The notes under the pieces are model-generated. The model was not told the DNA's origin. It saw nothing but the letters and a program-made list of their open reading frames with translations, and ran no database searches. Positions 34,001 to 43,931 of a DNA stretch of 64,000 nt are shown piece by piece; the first letter of the stretch is position 1, and every line of letters starts with the position of its first letter. Origin of the DNA: DATAAP01 sp041690495 (GTDB lineage Bacteria; Pseudomonadota; Alphaproteobacteria; CACIAM-22H2); assembly GCA_041690495.1 (NCBI GenBank), contig JAWLHE010000015.1:1-64000 (forward strand). Reading direction: 5' to 3'. The position numbers and the translations under genes are program-made.

Positions 34001-35241
34001 GCATGGCGCTGGACAGCTCGGCGGCGGATGCCGAAGGGCGCCTCGCCGGCATGCGCGACAGCCTGCAGGGCACGGTCGCCGAGCTGGCGGAGGCTGCCGA
34101 GGCCGCTGCGAAGCGGCTGGATGCGATGGGCGAAGCGCTGCGCCGCCACAGCGGCGAGGCGGCGATCGCGGCCGACAGGGGAACCGCCCAGCTCAACAGC
34201 GTCGAGGCGGCTCTCGGCGCGCAGGAGCGCCGCGTCCTGGCGACGCTCGGCAGCGCCGGCGCACAGGCGAGCGCACTCGCCGATACGCTGCGCGAGCAGG
34301 CCGACCATCTGCTCGGCGTGACGGCACAGGTCGCGAGCCGCGTCGGCGACACCGGCACGCTGTTCGGGCGCCACGCACGCGACGCCGCCGAGGCGGCGCA
34401 GCAGGCGACCTCGATGATCGAGGCGGCCGGCAAGGCCTTCGCCGCGAATGCGCAGAACCTTCGCGAGTCCTCGGGCGACGCCAATCTGCGCATGGAGCTG
34501 GTCGCCTCCGCCTTCCGCGAGCGGGCCGGCGAGCTGCTGGGCGCCGTCTCGCAGGCCGCCTCGCGCATGGCCTCGATCGGCGACACCTTCGAGCGCCAGG
34601 CGCGCGAACTGACGTCGATCAGCGCCGAGACGCGCACCCGCCTGGGCGAGGCGCAGGAGGGCCTCGTTCGCCAGGGCGCGCTGCTGACCAGCACGAGCGA
34701 GCGGAGCCTTGCGCAGGCGAAGCAGGCGAGCGAGCTGTTCGCCAAGCAGACGGAGACGCTGATCGCCGCGTCGGCGGCGGCGCGGACCAGCGCCGACGCG
34801 CTCGCCGCCAACGAGCTGGCGACCCGCCGCCAGGCGTTCCTGCGCACCTCGCGGCTGGTGATCGAGGGACTCAACTCGATCGCGATCGACCTGAGCCGCA
34901 CGCTCCAGCACGACTTGTCGGAGCGCATCCTGCGCGAGTTCGTCAATGGCGACCGCGGCGTGTTCGTGCGCCGCCTGCTGCGGATGAACCTCGGCGAGAC
35001 CGGTACGGCCATCAAGCAGAAATTCCGCGACGACCCGGATTTCCGCCGCTACGTGCTCGACTACATGTCGCAGTTCGAGCGCCTGCGCGCCGATGCCGTC
35101 GCGGCGGACCCGGAGAACATCCTGACCGCGACCATCCTTACCTCGGACGTCGGCAAGCTCTACATCCTGTTGAGCGAGGTCGTCGGTCGCCAGATCGAGC
35201 CGCCGGCTCAGCCGTCCCGCATCGGCGCGGGGCTGCATTAG
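31054..35241 (+). CDS. Very large membrane-anchored coiled-coil protein, TipN-like architecture
   Basis: A 1395-residue, Ala/Glu/Arg-rich protein. After a cytoplasmic N-terminus of about 35 residues come two hydrophobic helices (FWIALGVLSSAGWLALSEWY and VATPLLVLWIVIAFVERG), then about 1150 residues of continuous helix with heptad-like patterns, including eight 36-residue tandem repeats, and a C-terminal non-repetitive domain (about 1260-1380: FLRTSRLVIEGLNSIAIDLSRTLQ, then FRRYVLDYMSQFERL and ILTSDVGKLYILLSEVVGRQ). Two N-terminal membrane helices plus a long coiled coil is the layout of the polarity factor TipN and similar alphaproteobacterial proteins. The function is inferred from architecture only. 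A terminator follows. Confidence 0.75.
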   Translation: METNEARALVPAREAGEPARSAAAGEQPKAAEPRRTGRFWIALGVLSSAGWLALSEWYIEAYIGWDSLAAMLPHEMGATLSGVATPLLVLWIVIAFVERGQELRRTARLMRGQLAELAYPADAAEAKAVTIAVSLREQARVLTEASDIAATRIADSQKALQLQTNELGSVSDQVALRATQVLTTLRRHADGLERVSALLANRVQSIESAVREQTEALSGASERSASQARTISDSLRQQMEELRSVAERASAGATAIRESLAEQTRAVDTTSERAVAKSAEIRTALAAQMEALTALTDTASARARDAGEALRASAERFSGLVDSAGTRAESTRGILVQQSEELSRAAAELAQRSDEARNALGRQSSELARTSFYMQERLDIMGETMRTRTEELASAASRAQELQASVDTGTRQLVTQMERLGSQADATSETVRRHGHEMGVLADESVGRVRGAAEAFRRQTREMSEGAGFAMTRIGELATTLADKTRDIASAAARTNDVRDELRVHADQLVAALERAAVVAGERSAVLQEHARGVGTAADLAGDRVREAGEALRQRGEELGAAAALARAELGTIDQALRDRATAFLGTIEQAAGRASALGAIIERSAESVGDAAQATAARVEQARYAIETTADEIVAVSARAGEGMGAAAEAAAARVERARAGMEAGAESLVETSQRAGDRMAEAAQAAAARVHAARLGVDASADDMVEKAQRAAARMGEAAEAGAARVEAAKAGVEASAEALVATSQRAGEQMGEAAEAAVARVETARKGVEVSAAAMVALSNAAGERMVEAARVAAGQVEAVKAGIEASAEKMVESSQDAGARMGAAAEAAAARVEQAKKGVEASADALVVHAARAGDRLGEAAAATAERLAEARRGVEGSAEELAATSERVSRHLEAASETVRERADVLNAASDQTAARLTELGEMVRQRVIEMSQASGKISDMLGEAGGLFRQQALDLTLAADRAASRLSAVGTEIADGRMALDSSAADAEGRLAGMRDSLQGTVAELAEAAEAAAKRLDAMGEALRRHSGEAAIAADRGTAQLNSVEAALGAQERRVLATLGSAGAQASALADTLREQADHLLGVTAQVASRVGDTGTLFGRHARDAAEAAQQATSMIEAAGKAFAANAQNLRESSGDANLRMELVASAFRERAGELLGAVSQAASRMASIGDTFERQARELTSISAETRTRLGEAQEGLVRQGALLTSTSERSLAQAKQASELFAKQTETLIAASAAARTSADALAANELATRRQAFLRTSRLVIEGLNSIAIDLSRTLQHDLSERILREFVNGDRGVFVRRLLRMNLGETGTAIKQKFRDDPDFRRYVLDYMSQFERLRADAVAADPENILTATILTSDVGKLYILLSEVVGRQIEPPAQPSRIGAGLH
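32905..33768 (+). repeat. Eight 108-bp / 36-residue tandem repeats in the coiled coil
   Basis: Eight consecutive 36-residue units with a shared pattern ARVExAKxGVEASAExLV, then xTSQRAGxRMGEAAEAAA. The unit starts are 32905 + 108n. Units 2-7 are most alike; unit 8 is diverged. The period of 36 is compatible with an uninterrupted helix with 11- or 18-residue stutters rather than a plain heptad repeat. Such DNA may vary in copy number between strains. Confidence 0.85.
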
Positions 35242-35310
35242 CGCAGCATCGGGGAAATCGCGAACGGGGCCGAACTGAGTTCGGCCCTAAACGGGAATTG
35301 TCCGTGTAGG

Positions 35311-35335
35311 GGCGGGTCTAAGACCCGCCCTTTTG
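35311..35335. terminator. Rho-independent terminator between convergent genes
   Basis: A perfect 10-bp inverted repeat (gggcgggtct / agacccgccc) is followed by four T residues on the + strand. It ends the coiled-coil gene; the convergent TraB/GumN gene stops a few bases beyond. The stem core is the same as in the groEL terminator. Confidence 0.85.
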
Positions 35336-35340
35336 CGGCC

Positions 35341-36243
35341 TCAATATTTCCGCGTCACCGTGTAGCCGCGCTGCTCGAGCAGGCGGAGCACGCCGGTCTC
35401 GCCGGGCAGGTGCAGGGCGCCGATTGCGACGAAGGCGCCGCCCTCGTCGAAGCGCTCGGCCATGCGCTCGGCCATCCTGCGGTTGCGCACGCCGAACAGC
35501 CGCTCGTCGAGCGCCTCGCGCAGGCTCTCGTCGTCGGGGTCCATGCTCTGGCGGGCGAGGCGGTGAATGGCGTCGAGGTCGCGGCGCAGATAGGCGTCCT
35601 TCATTGCCACGAAGTAACGCTGCTTTTCGTCGAGATCGATCGACGCCGAGCGCAATTGCGCCACCTGGTCGGCCTGCGACAGGCCCTCGAAGGCGGTGAC
35701 CTGCTCGGCGACGGTTTCGAGCGCGTGGACCGGCTTGCCCTGCGCGGCCGCACGCTGCTGCAGCCACATGTCGAGCGCGAGCGCGCCTTGCGCGCGGCGC
35801 TGCTGCTCGTCAGGCGGCACGCTGATCAATAGCGCCACCGCCCATGGCTTGAGCCGCGCCAGCTGTGCCGCCTGGAGGCCGTAAGGAGCCGAGGCGGCGA
35901 TCGCCTTGTCGTAGACGTCGGCCGGGACGATCGCGTCGAGCCGCTGGCCCTGCGGCAGCGCCATCGCCATCGCCAGCCTCTGCACCGCGGGCCCGTCGAG
36001 GATGATCTCGACCGACAAACTCTTCGCGGCGTTGAAGGCATCGAGCACGGGCGGCGGAACCGCGAGCACGTCCGCGTCGGACATGTGGATGGTGCCGAAC
36101 AGGTGGCCGACCGGTTTCCCGTCCTTTGCGACCTGCCACAGCAGCCCCTGGCCATAGTGCAGCGCCTCGGCCGGCGCCTGCTGCGGCAGCAGCACGCAGA
36201 GGACGAGCGCAAACGAGCGGACCGTAGCGCGCAGGAGGAGCAT
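35341..36243 (-). CDS. TraB/GumN family protein
   Basis: A 300-residue exported protein. A hydrophobic leader (LLLRATVRSFALVLCVLLPQQAPAEA) precedes the domain, which shows the family motifs GHLFGTIHMSD near residue 46 and GAFVAIGALHLPGETGVLRLLEQRGY at the C-terminus. The paired GxxH motifs resemble those of Tiki/TraB-type metalloproteases and erythromycin-esterase relatives; activity in bacterial members is largely untested. ATG 36243 is preferred because the upstream reading frame lacks a signal-like start. Confidence 0.88.
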   Translation of the reverse strand: MLLLRATVRSFALVLCVLLPQQAPAEALHYGQGLLWQVAKDGKPVGHLFGTIHMSDADVLAVPPPVLDAFNAAKSLSVEIILDGPAVQRLAMAMALPQGQRLDAIVPADVYDKAIAASAPYGLQAAQLARLKPWAVALLISVPPDEQQRRAQGALALDMWLQQRAAAQGKPVHALETVAEQVTAFEGLSQADQVAQLRSASIDLDEKQRYFVAMKDAYLRRDLDAIHRLARQSMDPDDESLREALDERLFGVRNRRMAERMAERFDEGGAFVAIGALHLPGETGVLRLLEQRGYTVTRKY

Positions 36244-36351
36244 GAGGCGAGGCCTTTCCCTGTTAACAGGGCATGGTGCGGGGGCGGTCGTAAAGGGCGC
36301 GTTAAGAGGTCCGACCGGCCAATCGCAGGACCTTCCAACGTTAAGGAACAC

Positions 36352-36382
36352 TGTCATGACCGGGCTTGAGACCCGGGCATCC
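36352..36382 (+). repeat. Palindromic repeat unit, copy B left half
   Basis: The sequence gtcatgaccgggcttg followed by agacccgggcatcc is the same unit as the right half of copy C in the opposite orientation, with one substitution and a two-base insertion in the loop. It directly abuts, and slightly overlaps in reading frame, a GIY-YIG nuclease gene fragment; its partner is at 36631. Confidence 0.8.
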
Positions 36383-36383
36383 A

Positions 36384-36605
36384 GATCTCGTCCGGCGCGT
36401 CTACGAGCACAAGACCGGCGCCGTGGACGGATTCACGAAGAAATACAATGCTCACATGTTCGTGCACGTCGAGAGCACGGAAGACGTGGAGAGCGCCATT
36501 CAACGCGAACGTACGATGAAGGGCCGGAAGCGTGCGTGGAAGCCGGCGCTGATCGAGCGAGACAACCCCGATTGGGACGATCTCTACGAGCGGATTGCGC
36601 GTTAG
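36384..36605 (+). pseudogene. GIY-YIG endonuclease, N-terminally truncated remnant
   Basis: About 73 residues reading DLVRRVYEHKTGAVDGFTKK, then HMFVHVESTEDVESAIQRER and RAWKPALIERDNPDWDDLYERI. This is the second half of the small single-domain GIY-YIG nucleases of alphaproteobacteria, which normally begin with VYILAS then GTLYIGVT before the DLVRR segment. The GIY and YIG strands carrying the catalytic tyrosines are missing, replaced by a palindromic repeat that joins exactly at the DLVRR codons. It must be inactive. The gene end is intact, with a stop at 36605 and a second repeat 26 bases further. Confidence 0.82.
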
Positions 36606-36630
36606 CGCGCCTCACAGGCTACGGCCGGAT

Positions 36631-36664
36631 TCTGGATGCCCGGGTCAAGCCCGGGCATGACAAC
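36631..36664 (-). repeat. Palindromic repeat unit, copy B right half
   Basis: A perfect 9-bp stem atgcccggg / cccgggcat with tcaag loop (36636-36658), in inverted orientation to the unit at 36352. The pair encloses the GIY-YIG remnant. Its spacing from secA leaves about 40 bases that carry no clear terminator except this hairpin. Confidence 0.85.
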
Positions 36665-36707
36665 CCTCTTATTGCCGTTAAGTCTTTCTTTTGCCGTTAG
36701 AAGACCC

Positions 36708-39464
<2,757 letters not shown>

Positions 39465-39684
39465 CGATTATTCGTTCCGGAACGTTGTGAGGAGGATCGG
39501 AATTCCGATATTAAGCCCATGAGATAGGGGGAGGGCGGGATTCTGTCAACGATACCGGCCTGGCCCGGCTTGGCCGAGCGGCCTTGATCCAGACCGTGCT
39601 TGTTTCCATCTGGGGCCTGTGCAAAAAACCTGCCGCAGCCAGTGCATGCCTGCATGGCACAGGCTTAAACCTTGGGATTGCCGA

Positions 39685-40533
39685 ATGAAAAAGCCCCTAT
39701 TCGCGGCGTTGCTGCTGGCCGGCACCGCTTGGCTTCTGCCCGCTTCCGCCCAGTCCCCGATGCCGCTGGAATCCGGCGACCCGGTAGTGGCGACTGTGGA
39801 CGGTACGCCCATCCGCCGCTCTGACGTCGAGGCCGTGCAGCGCACGCTGCCGCCGCAGTTCCAGCAGCTGCCGATCGAGGTCCTGTTCCCTGCGGTGGTC
39901 GAGCGTCTGATCGACTCCAAGCTGATCGCCAATGCCGGCCGCAAGGATAGGCTACAGGACGATCCGGAGGTCAAGAAGCGCCTGGCCGGCCTCGAGGAAC
40001 GCGTGATCCAGGAGGTCTACATCACCCGGCGGGTTGAGGCCGCGGTCTCCGACAAAACGGTGCAGGAGCGCTACGACCAGTACGTCAAGGCGAACCCGCC
40101 CAAGGAGGAGGTCAGCGCGCGGCATATCCTGGTGCAGACGGAGGCGCAGGCGAACGAGGTCCTGGCCGAGCTGAAAAAGGGAGCCGACTTCGCCGAGCTC
40201 GCCAAGACCAGGTCGATCGACCCCAGCGGCAAGCAGAACGGCGGGGATCTCGGCTTCTTCGGCCGCGAGGAGATGGTGCCGGAATTCTCCGAGGCCGCCT
40301 TCAAGCTTGGGGAAGGCGAAACCACCGAGGCGCCGGTCAAGAGCCAGTTCGGCTGGCACATCATCAAGGTCGAGGCGAAGCGGCAGTCGACCCCGTCGAT
40401 GGAGGAGATGCGCGAGCAGCTCGTCTCCGACATGCAGCAGGAAGTCGTCGCGAACGAGGTCGGCAGGCTGCGCGAGGGCGCCACGATCGAGCGCTTCGGT
40501 CTCGACGGCTCGCCGCTGCCGGCGCCGAAGTGA
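39685..40533 (+). CDS. Periplasmic parvulin-type peptidyl-prolyl isomerase
   Basis: A 282-residue exported foldase. A signal peptide (residues 1-22, MKKPLFAALLLAGTAWLLPASA) precedes a SurA/PrsA-like N-terminal helical domain and a rotamase domain (about residues 145-240) with VSARHILVQTEAQANEVLAELKKGADFAELAK and GGDLGFFGREEMVPEFSEAAFKLGEGETTEAPVKSQFGWHIIKV. It helps exported proteins fold after Sec transport, in keeping with its divergent neighbour secA; this secA-parvulin-argJ-mutT order is common in alphaproteobacteria. The start follows signal-peptide logic; the reading frame is open further upstream. Confidence 0.94.
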   Translation: MKKPLFAALLLAGTAWLLPASAQSPMPLESGDPVVATVDGTPIRRSDVEAVQRTLPPQFQQLPIEVLFPAVVERLIDSKLIANAGRKDRLQDDPEVKKRLAGLEERVIQEVYITRRVEAAVSDKTVQERYDQYVKANPPKEEVSARHILVQTEAQANEVLAELKKGADFAELAKTRSIDPSGKQNGGDLGFFGREEMVPEFSEAAFKLGEGETTEAPVKSQFGWHIIKVEAKRQSTPSMEEMREQLVSDMQQEVVANEVGRLREGATIERFGLDGSPLPAPK

Positions 40534-40602
40534 CGTCGCGCCTGTTCTTTGGTAGCTTGGCTTCAACACTTCCTGACTTGCGCGCTGCCGTTTCCTTCCC
40601 GA

Positions 40603-40672
40603 ACTGTCGTCCTCGGGCTTGACCCGGGGACCCAGAGATCTGGATGCCCGGGTCAAGCCCGGGCATGACAGT
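40603..40672. repeat. Paired palindromic repeat, copy C (compact)
   Basis: A 70-base imperfect palindrome framed by actgtc / gacagt. It contains a left hairpin (cctcggg-cttga-cccgggg), a central ccagagatctgg palindrome and a right hairpin (atgcccggg-tcaag-cccgggcat). It appears to be the intact form of the element, of which copies A and B have extra DNA between the halves. It lies between the parvulin and argJ genes. Confidence 0.88.
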
Positions 40673-40728
40673 CTCCAGGGTGATGATGGTGCGCGAGCAA
40701 TCCGCGCGAACACCCGAGACCAGAACCC

Positions 40729-41958
40729 ATGCACGCTCGCTCGCCGCTCGCCCCCGACAAGTTCCCCGAATTGCCGGAGGTACCGGGAGTCCGCCTCGCC
40801 GCGGGACAGACCGGCACACGCTACAGGGATCGTGACGATCTGATGCTCGCCGAGCTTGCGCCCGGCAGCACCATCGCCGGCGTATTCACCCGTTCGAAAA
40901 CGGCCTCGCCGCCGGTCGAGTGGTGCCGCAGGCAGGTCAGGCGCGGCAAGGCGCGGGCGATCGTCGTCAACGCCGGCAATGCCAACACCTTCACCGGCCG
41001 GGACGGCCGCAACGCCGTGGCGGCCGAGGCCGCGGCGGCGGCAAAGCTGGTCGGCGCCGCCGCGGCGGACGTGTTCATCGCGTCCACCGGCGTGATCGGC
41101 GTCAAGCTGCCTGTGGGCGAGCTGGTCGCGACTTTGCCGGGAATGCACCGGCAGCTCTCGCCGGTCGCATGGCCGCGGGCAGCGGCGGCGATCATGACCA
41201 CCGACACGTTCCCGAAAGGCGCCACGCGGCGCGCCGAGATCGGCGGCGTGCCGGTGACGATCAACGGTTTCTGCAAGGGCTCCGGCATGATCGCGCCCGA
41301 CATGGCGACGATGCTGTGCTTCGTCTTCACCGACGCGAAGCTGCCCGCCGCCGTGATGCAGAAGCTGCTGACTGGGTCCGTTGACCGCTCGTTCAACTGC
41401 ATCACCGTCGATGGCGATACCTCGACCAGCGATACGGTCCTGTTCGCCGCGACCGGACGGGCGAAGCACAGGCGCATCGCTGCCGCGAGCGATCCGGCGC
41501 TCAAGGATTTCCGGGCGAAGTTCGATGCGCTGATGCTGGACCTCGCGCACCAGATCGTGCGCGACGGCGAGGGTGCGCAGAAATTCGTGACCATTCGCGT
41601 GACCGGCGCCGCATCGGCCAAGGCCGCGCGCAAGATCGGCCTGACCGTCGGCAACTCGCCGCTGGTCAAGACCGCGATCGCCGCGGCCGACGCCAACTGG
41701 GGCCGCATCGTCGCCGCAATCGGCCGCGCCGGCGAGAAAGCCGACCGCGACCGGCTCGCGATCGCCATCGGCGGCGTGCGGATCACGGCCAAAGGCGAAC
41801 TGGTGCCCGGCTATGACGAGGCGCCGGTGGCGAAGCATATGCAGGGCCGCGAAATCGACATCGACATCGACGTTGGCGTCGGCCGCGGCAGTGCCACCGT
41901 GTGGACCTGCGACCTCACCCACGGCTACATCGACATCAATGCCAGCTACCGGAGCTGA
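40729..41958 (+). CDS. argJ: Bifunctional ornithine acetyltransferase / N-acetylglutamate synthase
   Basis: A 409-residue enzyme of the arginine pathway that transfers acetyl from N-acetylornithine to glutamate. The self-cleavage site is in KGSGMIAPDMATMLCF: the chain is cut before Thr194, which becomes the catalytic nucleophile. ANWGRIVAAIGRAG near residue 322 is the second conserved block. All core features are intact. The downstream mutT reading frame overlaps its 3' end by 20 bases, so the two are translationally coupled. Confidence 0.97.
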   Translation: MHARSPLAPDKFPELPEVPGVRLAAGQTGTRYRDRDDLMLAELAPGSTIAGVFTRSKTASPPVEWCRRQVRRGKARAIVVNAGNANTFTGRDGRNAVAAEAAAAAKLVGAAAADVFIASTGVIGVKLPVGELVATLPGMHRQLSPVAWPRAAAAIMTTDTFPKGATRRAEIGGVPVTINGFCKGSGMIAPDMATMLCFVFTDAKLPAAVMQKLLTGSVDRSFNCITVDGDTSTSDTVLFAATGRAKHRRIAAASDPALKDFRAKFDALMLDLAHQIVRDGEGAQKFVTIRVTGAASAKAARKIGLTVGNSPLVKTAIAAADANWGRIVAAIGRAGEKADRDRLAIAIGGVRITAKGELVPGYDEAPVAKHMQGREIDIDIDVGVGRGSATVWTCDLTHGYIDINASYRS

Positions 41959-42421
41959 TCCGTCCAGGGCCGGGGAAGTCGTCGGATGCGAGGCCGTCGA
42001 GCCGACGCAGCCGCCTGGCCCGGTGCGTACCGTGCTCGTTGCCGCGGCGGCGCTGATCGACGTCGACAACCGCGTGCTGCTGGCGCGGCGGCCGCCCGGC
42101 AAGCCGATGGCAGGCCTGTGGGAGTTTCCCGGTGGCAAGGTTCATGACGGCGAGACGCCGGAAGCGGCGCTGATCCGCGAGCTGCGCGAGGAGCTGGCGA
42201 TCGACATCACCTTCGCCTGCCTGGCGCCGTTCACCTTTGCCTCGCACCGCTATCCCGACTTCCACCTCCTGATGCCGCTCTATCTGTGCCGCAAGTGGCG
42301 CGGCACGATCACACCGCTCGAAGGCCAGGAACTGACCTGGGTGCGCCCCAACCGCCTCGCCGACTATCCGATGCCGCCGGCCGACGTGCCGCTGACCGCA
42401 ATGCTGCGCGACTATCTGTAA
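41939..42421 (+). CDS. mutT: MutT-like NUDIX hydrolase (8-oxo-dGTP diphosphatase type)
   Basis: A NUDIX hydrolase of 160 residues from this start. The box G-x5-E-x7-REUxEE is present (GGKVHDGETPEAALIRELREEL), with Ala instead of the following Gly. The WEFPGGK approach and the short size are those of MutT, which removes 8-oxo-dGTP from the nucleotide pool. The true start may be GTG 42023, which gives the standard 132 residues; the first 28 residues of the longer version look like linker. It overlaps argJ. Confidence 0.9.
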   Translation: MPATGADPSRAGEVVGCEAVEPTQPPGPVRTVLVAAAALIDVDNRVLLARRPPGKPMAGLWEFPGGKVHDGETPEAALIRELREELAIDITFACLAPFTFASHRYPDFHLLMPLYLCRKWRGTITPLEGQELTWVRPNRLADYPMPPADVPLTAMLRDYL

Positions 42422-42552
42422 GCGTGCGACGGAGTACGAATCCGGCGCTGACGGGAGTCCAGGTCAGCCCCGCGCGGATCACGTCGGCCGGCGCCATCCG
42501 AACCGGGGCGCTGGCAATGCGCCGGACGCGCCGACCAAAGCGGAAAGGGTAT

Positions 42553-43371
42553 TCAGGTCACCTTACGCCGCCGCGCGAGTGTGACGCAGACGAGCCCCGC
42601 GCCCAGCAGGGCGAGCGAGGCCGGCTCGGGAACGGCGGTCGCGGCAAAGGTCTCGAACGCGAAATCGGTCAGGTAGCGCACCGTGATGCCGTTGCTGAAA
42701 CGGCCGCCGAACGCGACCGCGTCGAACGAGTCCAGCGAGGTGTAGACGGTGGTGGGCGCGACCGGGATCGCAATGTCGGCGCCGTTGATCGACAGCGAAT
42801 AGGGCTGCTCGCCGGCGACGCCGGCTTTTGTCGGGTCGTACTCCAGCACGAACTCGTAGAACGTGTTGTCCGCCGAGGTGAAGGCGACGGTCGGCGTCAG
42901 GATGTCGATGCCCGGGAAGTTGAGCTGGATCTGGTTCGACTGCACCAGGATGTGGTCGGTGAAGGTGTTTCCGCTGGCGAAGCCGATCGCGAAATTGTTG
43001 AACCCGTCCGGCTGTTCGGCGCGGGGCCGATGGGCGGCGCGCAGGCTGAGGCGCACGGTGTCGGTGCCGAACGTATACGCGTACGGCACAGCGGCCAGCC
43101 CGCTCGGGTCGCCGACCGCGGTGTCGAATTTCAGCACTTTCCCCACCGGAGTGAAGGGATCGATCTTGCCGCTGTAGGGAAAAGTCATGATCGCGGTGTA
43201 GGCGCCGACCCCCGGGGTCGTGGTGGTCGGCGTCGTACCCCAGATGTCCTGAAGGTTCGGCCGCGACGCGAAGTCGTCGCTGAAGACCACGGCCGCGTCG
43301 GCCGACGATGCAACCGCGCCGCTGAAGAGCGCGAATCCCAATACCAGAGATGCAACGCGCGTGCTTGTCAT
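42553..43371 (-). CDS. PEP-CTERM sorting-domain protein
   Basis: A 272-residue secreted protein. A signal peptide (about residues 1-26, ending SSADA) precedes a beta-rich domain (SDDFASRPNLQDIWG, then FYEFVLEYDPTKAG), perhaps a jelly-roll. The C-terminus is a textbook PEP-CTERM tag: VPEPASLALLGAGLVCVTLARRRK. Such proteins are processed by an exosortase (EpsH/XrtA) and usually belong to exopolysaccharide or biofilm systems. No exosortase is in the window. The start has a GGGAGG ribosome-binding site; upstream ATGs do not. Confidence 0.92.
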   Translation of the reverse strand: MTSTRVASLVLGFALFSGAVASSADAAVVFSDDFASRPNLQDIWGTTPTTTTPGVGAYTAIMTFPYSGKIDPFTPVGKVLKFDTAVGDPSGLAAVPYAYTFGTDTVRLSLRAAHRPRAEQPDGFNNFAIGFASGNTFTDHILVQSNQIQLNFPGIDILTPTVAFTSADNTFYEFVLEYDPTKAGVAGEQPYSLSINGADIAIPVAPTTVYTSLDSFDAVAFGGRFSNGITVRYLTDFAFETFAATAVPEPASLALLGAGLVCVTLARRRKVT

Positions 43372-43572
43372 CCGCAATCCTCCCTTGCCGAGCCAACGCT
43401 CAATGCCGGTGGTCTTTCCACCACAAGGCCGCGCGACACAGATCATGCGATTTCCGGGCCAGAGTCCGGATCTGCGGAATTTCAATCCATTGCGCGGTCG
43501 CGACCTGAGCCGCTGTTAAGGTTACCGACATCAACCTGGATCGATCAGGTCCTGAAAAGAATCGGCAGGCGA

Positions 43573-43666
43573 TGACAGGCCGGCTGCAAAGCCGAAACAC
43601 CCTTGACCGCGCCGGTCCGTGAGGAACAATCGGGGCGGCAGACCTGCGCCCGCAGCCGGCCTGTCA
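43573..43666. other. Long stem-loop upstream of the PEP-CTERM gene
   Basis: A perfect 15-bp inverted repeat (tgacaggccggctgc / gcagccggcctgtca) surrounds a 64-base spacer. The left arm can also form a local hairpin, cggct-gcaa-agccg, with a GCAA tetraloop, so two structures compete. The 560-base gap 43372-43931 has no gene; it also holds GTGAAAC direct repeats near 43730-43745. Structure and position 200 bases before the PEP-CTERM start suggest an RNA leader or protein-binding site; I cannot assign it to a known riboswitch. Confidence 0.45.
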
Positions 43667-43931
43667 ATGCCGGCGTTTTGCTGTCCGGGCTGCGGCGCTC
43701 CTGGCTGCGACCGGCGCGACCGTCTTTCCCGGTGAAACGGTGAAACACCCAAGCGATTGGAATCCCCTGGTTCACGATCCGCCGATCCGGCCGGACCTTC
43801 CGGCCCGGCCGGAATCGCCTTGCCGAATCAGGGCCAGGGCGGCACGCGCGCAAACTGCAGATTCGCATGAAGCGGTGAAGCAGCATGCATTGTTATGGTA
43901 AATCAGTGGGTTAGGTGCTTCAGCCGCTGCT

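Noticed and set aside
36366..36605. The GIY-YIG fragment as an intact 79-residue protein.
   Set aside because: The first six codons come from the palindromic repeat and the catalytic strands are missing, so I annotate it as a pseudogene.
39615..39664. An 8-bp inverted repeat (gcctgtgc / gcacaggc) between secA and the parvulin gene as an operator.
   Set aside because: Arms are short and the 34-base spacing is not typical of a dimeric regulator; chance is likely in GC-rich DNA, so it is only mentioned with secA.
42421..42552. A short segment after mutT (ccggcgctgacgggagtcc) that recalls part of a cobalamin riboswitch.
   Set aside because: The B12 box (GCCACTG) is absent, the genes on both sides converge on this gap, and no gene follows in the right direction.
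43573..43666. Possible c-di-GMP or cobalamin riboswitch, because of a GCAAAGCC hairpin and a CAGACCTGC segment.
   Set aside because: The remaining conserved positions of both classes are missing or in the wrong order, so I only report an unassigned structured region.
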